Origin: Cryobacterium roopkundense
GTDB lineage: Bacteria > Actinomycetota > Actinomycetes > Actinomycetales > Microbacteriaceae
Direction of reading: 5' to 3'
NCBI RefSeq assembly: GCF_014200405.1
Contig: NZ_JACHBQ010000001.1
Coordinates: forward strand, 3,534,001-3,598,000
Length of the DNA: 64,000 bases
Shown here piece after piece: positions 51,625 through 60,333 of this stretch. How positions within the stretch are numbered: position 1 is the first letter of the stretch; every line of letters starts with the position of its first letter. The translations under genes were made by a program, and so were the position numbers. The notes below the pieces were generated by a model. The model did not search any database. It saw only the letters and a program-made list of their open reading frames with translations, and was not told where the DNA came from.

Positions 51625-52350
51625 CTACGCCGACTGCTTGCGGCGCGCGGTGACGGCGAGCACAATGCCCACCGCACCGACCGCGAGGCCGCCGACGCCG
51701 AGCACTCGGGCGAGCACATCATCCGAAGATGCGGCTGCCGCCGTCGTGTCGGCCGCCGCGTCGTGGGTGTCGACGACGGCTGCCGCGTCATGACCGTGCT
51801 CGTCCCCGGTCGCCGCGGTCACCGTGATGAACGGCGCCGGGCTCGCGGGCTCGTCTTCTCCCTCTACGGTGCTGTCGCTCCAGTCGTTTGCGCCCACCTC
51901 ACACGTCTGCAACACCGGGAATTCCAGGGTCTCACCGGCGGCATCGGCCGGAAGCGAAACGCTGAGCGCGAAGGTGGTGCGGAAGCCGTCTTCAAGCGGC
52001 GTCTGCGCCGTGTAGACGATCTGGCCGGTGCGGGTGGTGACCTCGTTGCCGTGGCCGTCGTCGATCGGGGTCGCCAGGTCGACGGCCACCTTGGCGACAT
52101 CCCAGCCGGGGGTGATCGTGGGGGAAACGCTCGCGATGCTCTCGGGAATGGTGAAAGCCATGCTCGTGGTGGGCGAGCCCTCGCAGCCGTGGGAGGTGGC
52201 GAACGTCACGACGGACGACGAGCCGGCGGCGGTGGACGATGGGACGGCAGAGACGTGAGCGCTCGCGGCGAGCGGCGCGCCGAGGGCGAGCAGTACGCCG
52301 GCGGCGAGAGCGGATGCGGTCAGTGCGGTGGTGCTGCGGGTGATCTTCAT
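51625..52350 (-). CDS. YcnI-like DUF1775 copper-associated protein
   Basis: A 241-residue secreted, membrane-anchored protein. GAAGGA lies upstream of the ATG. The signal peptide ends at LAASA, leaving mature HVSAVPSSTAAG, the N-terminal His used as a copper ligand in characterised YcnI. The DUF1775 domain contains VVTFATSHGCEGSPTTSMAF, PGWDVAKVAV and WSD near its end. A His-rich linker (GDEHGHDAAAVVDTHDA) and a C-terminal helix with basic tail (TARRK) follow. It forms one operon with the CopC-like gene. A role in copper handling in the envelope is inferred from family and context. Confidence 0.9.
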   Translation of the reverse strand: MKITRSTTALTASALAAGVLLALGAPLAASAHVSAVPSSTAAGSSSVVTFATSHGCEGSPTTSMAFTIPESIASVSPTITPGWDVAKVAVDLATPIDDGHGNEVTTRTGQIVYTAQTPLEDGFRTTFALSVSLPADAAGETLEFPVLQTCEVGANDWSDSTVEGEDEPASPAPFITVTAATGDEHGHDAAAVVDTHDAAADTTAAAASSDDVLARVLGVGGLAVGAVGIVLAVTARRKQSA

Positions 52351-52490
52351 GATGAATCCTTCAACGTTGGGGTGCACGGCGGCCGTCACAGCCACGGCGA
52401 GCGCAGCGCTATGTCTGCTACTCATTCGGTGCGGAGTGGGTATTGGTCTGGTGGCGACCGAGACACTCACGCCGGTGACCGGCGGGTTGC

Positions 52491-53117
52491 TCAGGCGACG
52501 CGAATACCCAGCGGCGGCCCACGGCGCCGAACTGACGAAAGCAGAACAAGCAGGTCGCGGGGTACGCTGACGCGCGCCGTGGTGGGGCGACGCGCCAAGA
52601 CGGGCGGAACAACCACGGTGAGACCGGGCGAGAAAAGCGCACGAATGAGGAGCCGTGCCGTGTCGAACAGGCTCCAAAAGGCGCGTTCTCCAAATCGCAG
52701 CGCGGCAATGGTCACGACGGCGGCCACGAGGTGGGCCGCCCACATGGCGGCGCCATCGTGGCCGGCGCCGTGCGTCGTGGCGGTTCCGGTGGCCTGGATG
52801 ACGCCGGGCAACAGGGCGTGCTGGTGGGTCGCCGAGGCCGCTATCGCGTCGGGCGAGAGGGCGCCGCCCGAGCCACCCAGGGAGAACAGCCCGTGGAAGA
52901 TCAGCTGGCTCGCCAGCACCGCGAGGGCACCGCGCCAGAGGGACAGGGTGCGCCCGGCGAGCGCGACACAGATCATGCCGGCGAAGGCGAGCGAGACAAC
53001 GATGGGCAGCAGGCCCGGACCGGAGCCACCACCGAGGGTGTGCGACACGGCGGCCACGAAGGTGGAGACGAACGCAACGATCCAGCCGCGAGTGAAACGT
53101 GCCCACCGAGTGGTCAT
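52491..53117 (-). CDS. Polytopic membrane protein of the copper-associated module
   Basis: A 208-residue protein with about five hydrophobic helices. The ATG is preceded by AGGAGGAAAC. Histidines cluster in and around the membrane segments: LIFHGLFSL, SATHQHALLPG and TTHGAGHDGAAMWAAHL. That pattern and its position directly upstream of the YcnI-like and CopC-like genes suggest metal handling, but no named family is certain. The C-terminal 40 residues are basic and cytoplasmic. About 140 bp separate it from the YcnI-like gene, enough for a further promoter. Confidence 0.75.
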   Translation of the reverse strand: MTTRWARFTRGWIVAFVSTFVAAVSHTLGGGSGPGLLPIVVSLAFAGMICVALAGRTLSLWRGALAVLASQLIFHGLFSLGGSGGALSPDAIAASATHQHALLPGVIQATGTATTHGAGHDGAAMWAAHLVAAVVTIAALRFGERAFWSLFDTARLLIRALFSPGLTVVVPPVLARRPTTARVSVPRDLLVLLSSVRRRGPPLGIRVA

Positions 53118-53159
53118 GTTTCCTCCTTTGCCGGCCACCTCAACGATACCCGCTCCCAC

Positions 53160-55028
53160 CTACGGCGAGATGCCCACGAGCACGGGGTCGTGGTCGCTCG
53201 AGCGGAACGGGCTTGCCGGGTCGGCGAGCCCAGACGCGTAGCCTCGGCCGGCCCATTCGGCCGAGTTGATCGACCACACTGCGGCGCCCGAGACAGCGGC
53301 GGCGAGTGACGGAGTGGCGAGCGCGTGGTCCAGGGAGCCCATTTCTCCGTCGTATAGGTAGGTGTACTCGCCAGGGGCGAGGTCGTGGAGCAGGTCCACG
53401 AAGCCCGCCTCGCTGAGGACCAGGATCGGGTCTTCTTCGGCATAGGCGTTGAAATCGCCGAGCATTAGCACGTCGGGGCTGCCGGATGCCGACTGCAGCT
53501 CCCCCACGAGTGCCACCAAAGAACGCGACTGGCGCACACGCTCGGCGCTGGAGTGCCCTTGGCCGTCGGAGGGATCCGGGCCGTCACCGCTTTTCGACTT
53601 GAAGTGATTGGCCACGACCGTCACCGTGCGATCCGACATCTGGAACGTCTGCGCGATCGGGGCGCGGGTGTTCTCGAGGCCGGCCGCGGGCAGTCGGGTG
53701 ACACTGGGACCGACGGGAGTCACGGCATCCGCTTTATAGATAAGGGCTGTCGTGATGAAGTCAGTGTGGGCGGCGTCGTGGAGTGACTCGGGTGTGGGCA
53801 CGAAGGCCCACGTCGGCGTGCCGAGGGCCGCGTTGAGGCCGCCCACCAGATCGGCGACGGCGGTGTCGATCGGTTCGCCGAGCCTGATCGAGTTCTCGAT
53901 TTCGAGCAGACAGACCACGTCGGCACCCAGACCATTGATGGCGGACACGATCTTCGACTTCTGCACACGAAACTGGGCGGGCGTCGCCGCGCCGCGCGCC
54001 TGCGGGTTGTCGCTGGACAGGGTCGTGAAGTAGTTCTGCACGTTGAAGGTGGCCGCACGCACGCTCCCTCCCACGCTGGGCGGGCCGAGCGGGCGCGGGT
54101 TGGTCTGCGCGAATGTGGGCGGGGCGGGGTCGCCCGCAACCTCGATCGGCGTGGCCGGCTGCAGGCGCCAGTCGTCGAATCCATAGGAGAGCACCCACGC
54201 CTGTGCCGGCCATACAATGGTGTCGCCGGCACGCACGACTGTGGCACCGGAAAAGTACGGTTGCTCGTCGCCCTGATTCAGGCGTGCACTCGACCCGTCG
54301 TCGAGCACCAAGCGTCGTGCCCGGTTCTTCTCACTCGCCGCGGCGGCCAGCGGCCCGGGTCGGGCTTGCTCGGTGCCGGTCACCGGAGTTTCCGGACCCG
54401 CGGTGAGCCAGAGGGAGCCGAACTGGTCGAGCTCGTGACTGTCGCTGACCCGGAAGGTTCCCGCCGGGTGCACGAGCATGCCCTCGAGGGCCTCCCTCTC
54501 CGCGTCGATCGCGGTATCGGGCAGGTCCGTCGCCGCCGGCGTGACACCGCCCGACGGCACGACGTCGATGGCACCCGGCGTCGCGGCGGTGATTTCGGTG
54601 AGCCCCTGATGTTCGCTCACAGGTCCAGTGACGCGCACGAGATCGCCGAGGGTCGCTCCGGTGGACGCCGGGTCTGCGCCCGAGCCGAGATACACGAAGA
54701 CAGCGTCGGAGGCGCCGGGGGTCGCATCCGATTCTCCGCCGGACCCGGCCGTCTGTACGTAGAAGCCGGCAAACCCGCCCGCCCGAAGATCGGCCGTCAC
54801 CACGCCCTCGACAGTGACGACGGAACCGACCAGCGGGCTCTCTGCGCCGGTGCCCTGTACCTCGGAGATCGTGCGCGCGGCGGTGTCTGCTGCGGTGGGC
54901 AGCGCGCCCCGGTCGGCCACAAACGTGACGACAGCCACCGCGAACAGCGCCGCGAGCCCGACGGCAATCAGCCCACGCCTCCTTCTCCGACGCTCGGAGG
55001 GGTATGTTGCCGGTTCACTCTGACGCAT
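53160..55028 (-). CDS. Secreted endonuclease/exonuclease/phosphatase family protein (ExeM/NucH-like)
   Basis: A 622-residue exported nuclease. GAGGAG precedes the chosen ATG. A basic run (RRRRRRG) and one hydrophobic helix form a signal or anchor. An OB-fold domain (about 60-165, VGSVVTVEGVVTADL) leads to the EEP catalytic domain: RAATFNVQNYF, CLLEIEN (metal-binding Glu), VVANHFKSKSGD, LMLGDFNAY and SSDHDPVLV with the final catalytic D-H. This matches extracellular DNases of the ExeM/NucH type. It lies 42 bp upstream of the copper-module membrane gene and may share its transcript. Confidence 0.9.
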   Translation of the reverse strand: MRQSEPATYPSERRRRRRGLIAVGLAALFAVAVVTFVADRGALPTAADTAARTISEVQGTGAESPLVGSVVTVEGVVTADLRAGGFAGFYVQTAGSGGESDATPGASDAVFVYLGSGADPASTGATLGDLVRVTGPVSEHQGLTEITAATPGAIDVVPSGGVTPAATDLPDTAIDAEREALEGMLVHPAGTFRVSDSHELDQFGSLWLTAGPETPVTGTEQARPGPLAAAASEKNRARRLVLDDGSSARLNQGDEQPYFSGATVVRAGDTIVWPAQAWVLSYGFDDWRLQPATPIEVAGDPAPPTFAQTNPRPLGPPSVGGSVRAATFNVQNYFTTLSSDNPQARGAATPAQFRVQKSKIVSAINGLGADVVCLLEIENSIRLGEPIDTAVADLVGGLNAALGTPTWAFVPTPESLHDAAHTDFITTALIYKADAVTPVGPSVTRLPAAGLENTRAPIAQTFQMSDRTVTVVANHFKSKSGDGPDPSDGQGHSSAERVRQSRSLVALVGELQSASGSPDVLMLGDFNAYAEEDPILVLSEAGFVDLLHDLAPGEYTYLYDGEMGSLDHALATPSLAAAVSGAAVWSINSAEWAGRGYASGLADPASPFRSSDHDPVLVGISP

Positions 55029-55202
55029 GCGCTTCTCCTCACCGCTTGACGCCCCAACTGGGGTTAAGGCAGAGGGTATCGGCGGCCACCGACATCGCCA
55101 TTGCCGCGCCCGCATGCCGGGCCCCCGCGCGCGCTTCACTATCCCGGTGCGCCCACGCGGCCACGGAGGTCATGGGGCGGAACGTGTCAGTTCACCACGC
55201 GA

Positions 55203-56162
55203 CTAGGGCGAGGTCTCGAACCGGGCGCTCGCCTCCAGGATGAGCTGCAGGGTACGTGCGCTGCCGTGGTGGCCCGCTTGCCCCACGACGGTCAGCTGCG
55301 CATCGGGCCAGGCCTGCGCGAGTTGCCACGGCACATCCACCGGACCGCCGATGTCCAAGGCGCCGTGTATCAAGACGCCGGGAATCCCCTGCAGGCGGTG
55401 CGCATCGCGGAGCACCTGGCTCTCCTGCAGCCAGGCGCCGTGCGAGAAATAGTGCGCCACGATTCGCGCAAACTGCATGCGAAAGTCGGCATCTTGATAG
55501 CGAATGCTCGGGCTCCAGCCGGGTTCGAGCGACACAGCGGCGTCTTCCCAGTCGCACCAGCGCTGCGCAGCGTCGGCTTGAATCCTGCTGTCGCCGGACT
55601 GGTTCAGCAGCCTGTCATAGGCCGCAACGAGGTCGCCATCGCGCTCTGCCACCGGCACGCCGGCCTGGAACGCGCGCCACTGCTCGGGAAGATACCGTGC
55701 GATGTCGTGATAGAGCCAGTGCACATCGCTCGGTCGAGTCATCGTCACGGAGACAAGGATGAGCGCCCGAACCCGATCTGGATGGGCCTCCGCATAGGCC
55801 AACGCGAGAGTGCACCCCCACGATGCGCCCCACACCACCCAGCGATCCACGCGGAGGTGTGCGCGCAACTGCTCGAGATCGTCGATGAGGTGGTGCAAGG
55901 TGTTCGTTTCGAGGGTCACGGCCGGGTCGCTCGCCGAGGGCGTGCTCTTGCCGCAGTTGCGTTGGTCCAGTTGCACGATCAGGTACTTCGACGGATTCCA
56001 GTTGCGCCGCCCACCGGGAGTGCTCCCCGACCCTGGACCGCCGTGGAGCATCACCACGGGGGTACCGGACGGGTTTCCGCTCGTCTCCCAGTACACGCCG
56101 TGCCCATCACCGACATCCATCATTCCGGTCGCGAACGGTTCGATCGGTGGGTAGCTCTCCAT
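55203..56162 (-). CDS. pip: Proline iminopeptidase-like alpha/beta hydrolase (second paralogue)
   Basis: A 319-residue homologue of the gene at 38,164-39,120. The start ATG has GGAGG six bases upstream, deciding it over a TTG two codons earlier. It shows MLHGGPGSGS, LDQRNCGKSTP, the nucleophile S114 in WGASWGC, and a C-terminal GHHG in place of GHAF. A Cys follows the nucleophile region (SWGC) and the acid loop reads HGALDIG rather than GRYDM. These changes at conserved positions suggest altered specificity or a peptidase acting on other N-terminal residues. It is divergent from the lipoprotein gene. Confidence 0.85.
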   Translation of the reverse strand: MESYPPIEPFATGMMDVGDGHGVYWETSGNPSGTPVVMLHGGPGSGSTPGGRRNWNPSKYLIVQLDQRNCGKSTPSASDPAVTLETNTLHHLIDDLEQLRAHLRVDRWVVWGASWGCTLALAYAEAHPDRVRALILVSVTMTRPSDVHWLYHDIARYLPEQWRAFQAGVPVAERDGDLVAAYDRLLNQSGDSRIQADAAQRWCDWEDAAVSLEPGWSPSIRYQDADFRMQFARIVAHYFSHGAWLQESQVLRDAHRLQGIPGVLIHGALDIGGPVDVPWQLAQAWPDAQLTVVGQAGHHGSARTLQLILEASARFETSP

Positions 56163-56247
56163 GAACAACCTCCAGTTGTGACGGTGCGGTCACGTTAGCC
56201 AACCAGACACGGTTGACCTAATCGGGACAGCAGCGAAATCGCCCCTG

Positions 56248-56276
56248 TTGACGGGCGGACCGATTGTGCTGATACG
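56248..56276 (+). promoter_or_regulatory. Promoter candidate for a leaderless lipoprotein mRNA
   Basis: TTGACG (56,248-56,253) and GATACG (56,271-56,276) are 17 bp apart. The ATG of the lipoprotein begins eight bases later with no Shine-Dalgarno sequence, the same spacing as at 28,009. Confidence 0.35.
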
Positions 56277-56284
56277 TTGCGGGC

Positions 56285-57409
56285 ATGGGGAAAAGCAGCG
56301 TCGCTTCGGTTGTGGGGTTCGGTTGTGTCGTGATTCTGGCGTTGGCGGGGTGCACGAGCCCGACTCCGGCGCCATCCGCTTCGGCAGGCACACCATCGGT
56401 ATCGCCCACGGCCGAGCTGTCGTCGGCACCGGCTTCGCGGTTCGATGTGGTCTGCGACGACCTGGTTTCTGCCGCCGAACTCGAAGCTCTTTTTGGTGGC
56501 AACGCCTACGAGGCGAGAATGAGCTGGGGGCCATCGGTGTCTCCCGTGACGTACGCGGTGCAGAACATCGGCGGGTTGAGCTGCACCTGGGGCAATGACG
56601 ACGTGCCGGTCAGCGGCATCGCCAATCCGGCCTACGACGAACTCACCGTGCAGGTGATTCCCGATGCCACCGCCGCGCAGCTCGACCTGCATACCGGTGA
56701 TCATCCGCTCGACGATGCTCCGGCGTTTGGGGACACGTCTGGCACGACGTGTTTCGCCCAAGCCGGCCTGTGCACGTCCAACATCGTGGTCGGGCAAGCC
56801 TGGATCGAGGTGTTCCTGCAGGGTGCCGACGTCGCCGACATTGCCTCAGACGCCGATGTGCAGGCGCTCGCCTCCCCGGCCTTAAGCGCGATCACCGAAC
56901 GAGTTGCTGCGGCCGCTAACAGGGCCGCTCCCGTCGCCGCCGTCACTGCTCGAACCGACTGCGACGTGATCCTGCCCGCGGCAACAGTGCAGTCCGTCTT
57001 CCACACGGAGGAACTGCCCGTGCACTCGCAGTACAGCAGCGGCGGTTGGAGCGTGATGACGGGAGCGGCCACGCTCGCCGGCGTGGCGCGCTGCATCGTG
57101 GGGCCGGCCGGCTCTGAGGTGGCCCACGCCAACCTTGAGCTGCTGCCGCATGGCGCGTGGGTTTTCGAAGACGCCCAGGTGGCGAGGGGCGTGTGGGAAA
57201 ACCACGAGGCCGTGAGCGTTGAGGGCGTGACCCAGCAGGCCTACCTCTCGTGCCCTGTCGGCACCGTCGCGGCGTGCGCCGTCGACTTCGTCGTGGGCGA
57301 TGACTGGGTGCGACTGGGTTCGTCGATCAACGGCCAACGGCCGATTGAAGACGGCGACCGCGGCCAGGTTCTGGAGCTTGCGGGGCACGTCGCATCCGCT
57401 CTGGCGTGA
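56285..57409 (+). CDS. Secreted lipoprotein of unknown function
   Basis: A 374-residue protein with a signal peptide ending in the lipobox LALAGC (Cys at residue 23), so it is predicted to be lipid-anchored. A Ser/Pro/Thr-rich spacer follows. The rest looks like two similar globular halves, each starting near a Cys-Asp pair (VVCDDLVSAAELEALFG and TDCDVILPAATVQSVF) and each with further cysteines, suggesting an internal duplication with disulfides. I do not recognise a family. It lies three bases before the LCP gene, so they probably form one operon, hinting at a cell-envelope role. Confidence 0.82.
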   Translation: MGKSSVASVVGFGCVVILALAGCTSPTPAPSASAGTPSVSPTAELSSAPASRFDVVCDDLVSAAELEALFGGNAYEARMSWGPSVSPVTYAVQNIGGLSCTWGNDDVPVSGIANPAYDELTVQVIPDATAAQLDLHTGDHPLDDAPAFGDTSGTTCFAQAGLCTSNIVVGQAWIEVFLQGADVADIASDADVQALASPALSAITERVAAAANRAAPVAAVTARTDCDVILPAATVQSVFHTEELPVHSQYSSGGWSVMTGAATLAGVARCIVGPAGSEVAHANLELLPHGAWVFEDAQVARGVWENHEAVSVEGVTQQAYLSCPVGTVAACAVDFVVGDDWVRLGSSINGQRPIEDGDRGQVLELAGHVASALA

Positions 57410-57412
57410 CCC

Positions 57413-58648
57413 GTGGCTGACGTGAGCAGGCGAAGCAAGCGGATAATGGGAATCGCCCGTCATGGACGCCTGAAGCGATCGAATCCCTACGCAACCGCGC
57501 TCAAGATAGTCGCCATCGCGATGGCCGTGGCCGTCGTCAGTACGTCTTCCGTGGCTGCCATCGTGGTCTGGAGCTTCAGTAACAAGGTCGACGAAAATGC
57601 CATCGACATCATGGTGGGCGAGACATCGACGCCTGCGCGAGAACTCGAAAGCTATGAGAACGGTTTCAATATTCTGCTCGTCGGCATCGACAACGATGAG
57701 GCTCAGAGCGCTGCGTACGGAGAACGCGACGGAACCCTAAATGACGTGAACATTCTCGTGCACGTGTCCGCCGACCACACCAACGCTGTCGTCGTGAGCA
57801 TCCCCCGCGACCTCATCGTGCCGCATCCCGTGTGCACCGACCCCGAGACCGGAAACGATTTCTCGGCGATGGCCGCACGCCCGGTCAATGAGGCCATGTC
57901 GCGGGGCGGGCTGCCCTGTGTGGTCAAGACCGTGTCCGAGTTGACGGGGCTCGACATCCCCTACGCCGGGCTCGTATCCTTCAACGACGTCGTGCAGATG
58001 AGCGACGCCGTCGGTGGAGTTCCCATCTGCCTGAACGCCGCCATCGACGACCCCGCCGCAGGCCTCGACCTGCCGGAAGGAACGAGCGTCGTCGCCGGGG
58101 AGACTGCGTTGGCGTTCCTGCGGAGCCGGAAGGGCGTCGGCGACGGCAGCGATCTGGCGCGAATTTCGTCCCAGCAGATCTACCTGGCGTCGCTCATGCG
58201 CACGGTGCAGGGCGACGGCACACTCACGAGAATCCCGACGCTCGTGAACCTGGCCAACGCTGCCGCCACCAACATCAAGCTGTCGACCTCGCTCGCCGAC
58301 ATCGACACCATGGTGTCCATGGCCCTGGCGCTCAAGGATATCGACCTGGAACGCCTCCTCTTCGTGCAATATCCCGGCACGACCGGAGATGCCGATTTCC
58401 CGGGCAAGGTCATGCCACTCGAAGCTGTGGCTGACGAAATGTTCGCCAAGCTCGCCGCCGACGAGCCGTTCGCCCTGCCCGGATCCAACCCCGAGCCGAC
58501 AGCGGATGCCCCGGCACCGGTCGAAACGTCAACCCCGGCCCCGGGCGACACGGCCTCCCCCATCCCGGAACCGACCGTCGAGGCCTTGGATGGTCTGACG
58601 GGCCAAACGGCGCAGGACGATTCCTGCGCCGAGGCCTTCAGCGGATGA
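57413..58648 (+). CDS. LytR-CpsA-Psr (LCP) family protein
   Basis: A 411-residue membrane-anchored protein. A basic cytoplasmic N-terminus, one membrane helix (about 29-53) and an extracytoplasmic LCP domain are visible, with NILLVGIDND, NDVNILVHVSADHTNAVVV, SIPRDLIVP (the catalytic Arg-Asp region), VSFNDVVQMSDAVGGVPIC and LAFLRSRKGVGDGSDLARI. LCP enzymes transfer lipid-linked polymers to peptidoglycan. A Pro-rich tail ends the protein. It is a plausible attachment enzyme for the polysaccharide made at the left of the window, though nothing in the sequence ties the two. Start GTG at 57,413; an ATG 11 codons later is possible. Confidence 0.92.
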   Translation: MADVSRRSKRIMGIARHGRLKRSNPYATALKIVAIAMAVAVVSTSSVAAIVVWSFSNKVDENAIDIMVGETSTPARELESYENGFNILLVGIDNDEAQSAAYGERDGTLNDVNILVHVSADHTNAVVVSIPRDLIVPHPVCTDPETGNDFSAMAARPVNEAMSRGGLPCVVKTVSELTGLDIPYAGLVSFNDVVQMSDAVGGVPICLNAAIDDPAAGLDLPEGTSVVAGETALAFLRSRKGVGDGSDLARISSQQIYLASLMRTVQGDGTLTRIPTLVNLANAAATNIKLSTSLADIDTMVSMALALKDIDLERLLFVQYPGTTGDADFPGKVMPLEAVADEMFAKLAADEPFALPGSNPEPTADAPAPVETSTPAPGDTASPIPEPTVEALDGLTGQTAQDDSCAEAFSG

Positions 58649-58847
58649 CACTCGCCGCGCCGGTACTCGCCTCCGTCCGTGCTCAGTCCGCGACGACCAC
58701 AGGGCTACTGCCGCGGCCCCACGGTCTCTCAGCCTTCTGGCGGTCGATTGGTTGCGCACGTGTCGCCTACGCCATGATCGGGTTGGAGCGTTGTGCTCAG
58801 GGCATCCAATTCTGCCGATCGGAATCGGCTCGACCGTGGGGGACGAC

Positions 58848-59384
58848 ATGGAATTCTTGCAAGCCCAAGCTGACGTACGACGCATTTACCACGCCGGATT
58901 CGCCGGCCCTTTAGTCTCTGCAGTCGTCTGGGCTGGGGCCAGCGCGGTCTTTACGTGGGGCTCCGTCGCGGTGGGGATGGCCGCTCTGTTCCTGGGCGGT
59001 ATGTTGATCTTCCCCTTGGGCACGCTCGTCCTGAAAATCATGGGCGGCCCGACCGGCCTGCCAAAGGGGCACCCGTCGGCTGCCCTGGCCATGCAATCCG
59101 CGTTCACCGTGCCCTGCGGGCTGCTGGTTGCAATCGCCCTGGGCAGCTACGAGCCCGTGCTCTTCTTTCCCGCATCGCTCATCATCGTGGGGGCGCACTA
59201 TCTCGTGTTCATTTCGCTGTATGGCATGAAAACATATGCCGTCTTGGCCGGTGTACTGATTCTGCTCGGCGTAATCGGTCTGTCCGCTGCACCAGAACTC
59301 GGAGCCATCAGCGGCTGGCTCGGCGCCGTTGCCTTCCTTCTCTTCGCCGTGGTGTTGTTTCGCGCTCGAGACACCGGCCGGTAG
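58848..59384 (+). CDS. Small membrane protein, DUF7010-like
   Basis: A 178-residue protein with five to six hydrophobic helices. GGGGGA precedes the ATG, which gives MEFLQAQADVRRIYHAGF; longer in-frame starts lack this. The N-terminal amphipathic segment, GPLVSAVVWAGASAV, FPLGTLVLKIMGGP and YLVFISLYGMKTYAV resemble the DUF7010 family of uncharacterised bacterial membrane proteins. No catalytic residues are evident. It has about 200 bp of its own upstream sequence, with a short inverted repeat (GCCGAT/ATCGGC) just before the start. Confidence 0.7.
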   Translation: MEFLQAQADVRRIYHAGFAGPLVSAVVWAGASAVFTWGSVAVGMAALFLGGMLIFPLGTLVLKIMGGPTGLPKGHPSAALAMQSAFTVPCGLLVAIALGSYEPVLFFPASLIIVGAHYLVFISLYGMKTYAVLAGVLILLGVIGLSAAPELGAISGWLGAVAFLLFAVVLFRARDTGR

Positions 59385-59403
59385 GCTCGCCCACTGGGAA
59401 CAC

Positions 59404-59793
59404 CTACAGCACCTCGATCCGCACGCTGTGTCCGCCGGATCGGGCGAGCCTCACGTCGCGGGTGAGAAGAGGACAGTCCAGGGCTTCGGCCAGCACGACG
59501 TAAGCAGCGTCGTAGGCGGAAACATTGTCGCGCAGTTGGATGGCTCGCCGTCGCAGCGCATCCGCCGACGGCCAGCGCTGGATCGGAACGTCCTCGAAAT
59601 CCGTCAACAGGTCTTGCGCCCGATCGGCACTCAGATACCCGGCCAGAGTGAGCCCGCGCAGCGCAGAGACCACCTCGTAGTCCAGCAAGCTCGGCGCGTG
59701 CAGCTCCTCCTCTGCCAGCCGGGCGCGGAGTTCCTCGGTGCCGGCCAAGGCCGTCAACGCATCAACCACGGCGGCGCAATCCACCACGATCAC
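59404..59793 (-). CDS. PIN-domain toxin (VapC/FitB-like RNase)
   Basis: A 129-residue ribonuclease toxin. The four acidic metal ligands of the PIN fold are present: D5 (VVDCAAVVD), E40 (LLDYEVVSALR), D95 (VSAYDAAYVVLAEAL) and D113 (LTRDVRLAR). The length is normal. Its ATG overlaps the antitoxin stop by four bases, giving the usual antitoxin-first order. The toxin likely cleaves RNA when released from the antitoxin. Confidence 0.93.
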   Translation of the reverse strand: MIVVDCAAVVDALTALAGTEELRARLAEEELHAPSLLDYEVVSALRGLTLAGYLSADRAQDLLTDFEDVPIQRWPSADALRRRAIQLRDNVSAYDAAYVVLAEALDCPLLTRDVRLARSGGHSVRIEVL

Positions 59794-60047
59794 GAGCCGG
59801 TTGGCTCCTGCACCTCCGCGAGGCGCTCCACACGCGCGGCGCCGAGTGGCTCTAGCGCAGATGCCTGCGCCTGTTCGGTGCGACGAACGGCCCGCTCGAG
59901 CACTTCACCGACCGTCGGGCGCGCCACGTCGCGGGAGACGAGCTCGAGCAGGTAGGTATTCAGTGACTCACCCCGGGCCGCCGCCCGTGCCTTCAGCGCC
60001 CGACGCGCCTCGTCCGGCACGTTCCTAATCTGCAACAGTGAACTCAT
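59790..60047 (-). CDS. FitA/VapB-like ribbon-helix-helix antitoxin
   Basis: An 85-residue antitoxin. SLLQIRNVPDEARRALKARA forms the N-terminal ribbon-helix-helix DNA-binding fold, and GESLNTYLLELVSRD the second helix pair. The C-terminal tail, rich in Glu and Arg, would wrap the toxin. The ATG at 60,047 has no ribosome site but lies six bases after a TATTAT box. It probably represses its own promoter, which contains a palindrome. Confidence 0.9.
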   Translation of the reverse strand: MSSLLQIRNVPDEARRALKARAAARGESLNTYLLELVSRDVARPTVGEVLERAVRRTEQAQASALEPLGAARVERLAEVQEPTGS

Positions 60048-60053
60048 GCATAC

Positions 60054-60083
60054 ATAATAATTCACTCTCCATACATTCTGTAT
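60054..60083 (-). promoter_or_regulatory. Promoter and palindromic operator of the toxin-antitoxin operon
   Basis: On the minus strand a TATTAT box (60,059 to 60,054) precedes the antitoxin ATG by six bases. The palindrome ATACA-TTC-TGTAT (60,071-60,083) lies over the expected -35 region, where antitoxin binding would block transcription. The stretch is strikingly AT-rich for this genome. Confidence 0.5.
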
Positions 60084-60134
60084 TGATTCTGCGATAGGTA
60101 CCGCAGCGACCTTGGCCGCCACCGACCGGTGAGC

Positions 60135-60299
60135 TCAGGACTTCAGTTTTCGCCAGCCGCCGGCACGGTTGTTCGGGATAATCTGCCGGAACATCTCGGT
60201 GAGGGCTCGGACATTGATCCTCTCGCCCCCGACACGCTGACTCGACGCGGGGCTCCGTGCGCTCGAATGCTGCTCAGGCGCCTGTGATTGCAGGAGCAT
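60135..60299 (-). CDS. Possible small protein or gene remnant (54 residues)
   Basis: A short frame on the minus strand just downstream of the enoyl-CoA hydratase encodes a polar N-terminus and a C-terminal segment RINVRALTEMFRQIIPNN with several basic residues before the stop. Codon choice resembles neighbouring genes. There is no clear ribosome site. It could be the tail of a degraded gene. No family is recognised. Confidence 0.25.
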   Translation of the reverse strand: MLLQSQAPEQHSSARSPASSQRVGGERINVRALTEMFRQIIPNNRAGGWRKLKS

Positions 60300-60333
60300 C
60301 AGCAGCTTTGGAGCGCATGGCCTCGGCCGCGGG

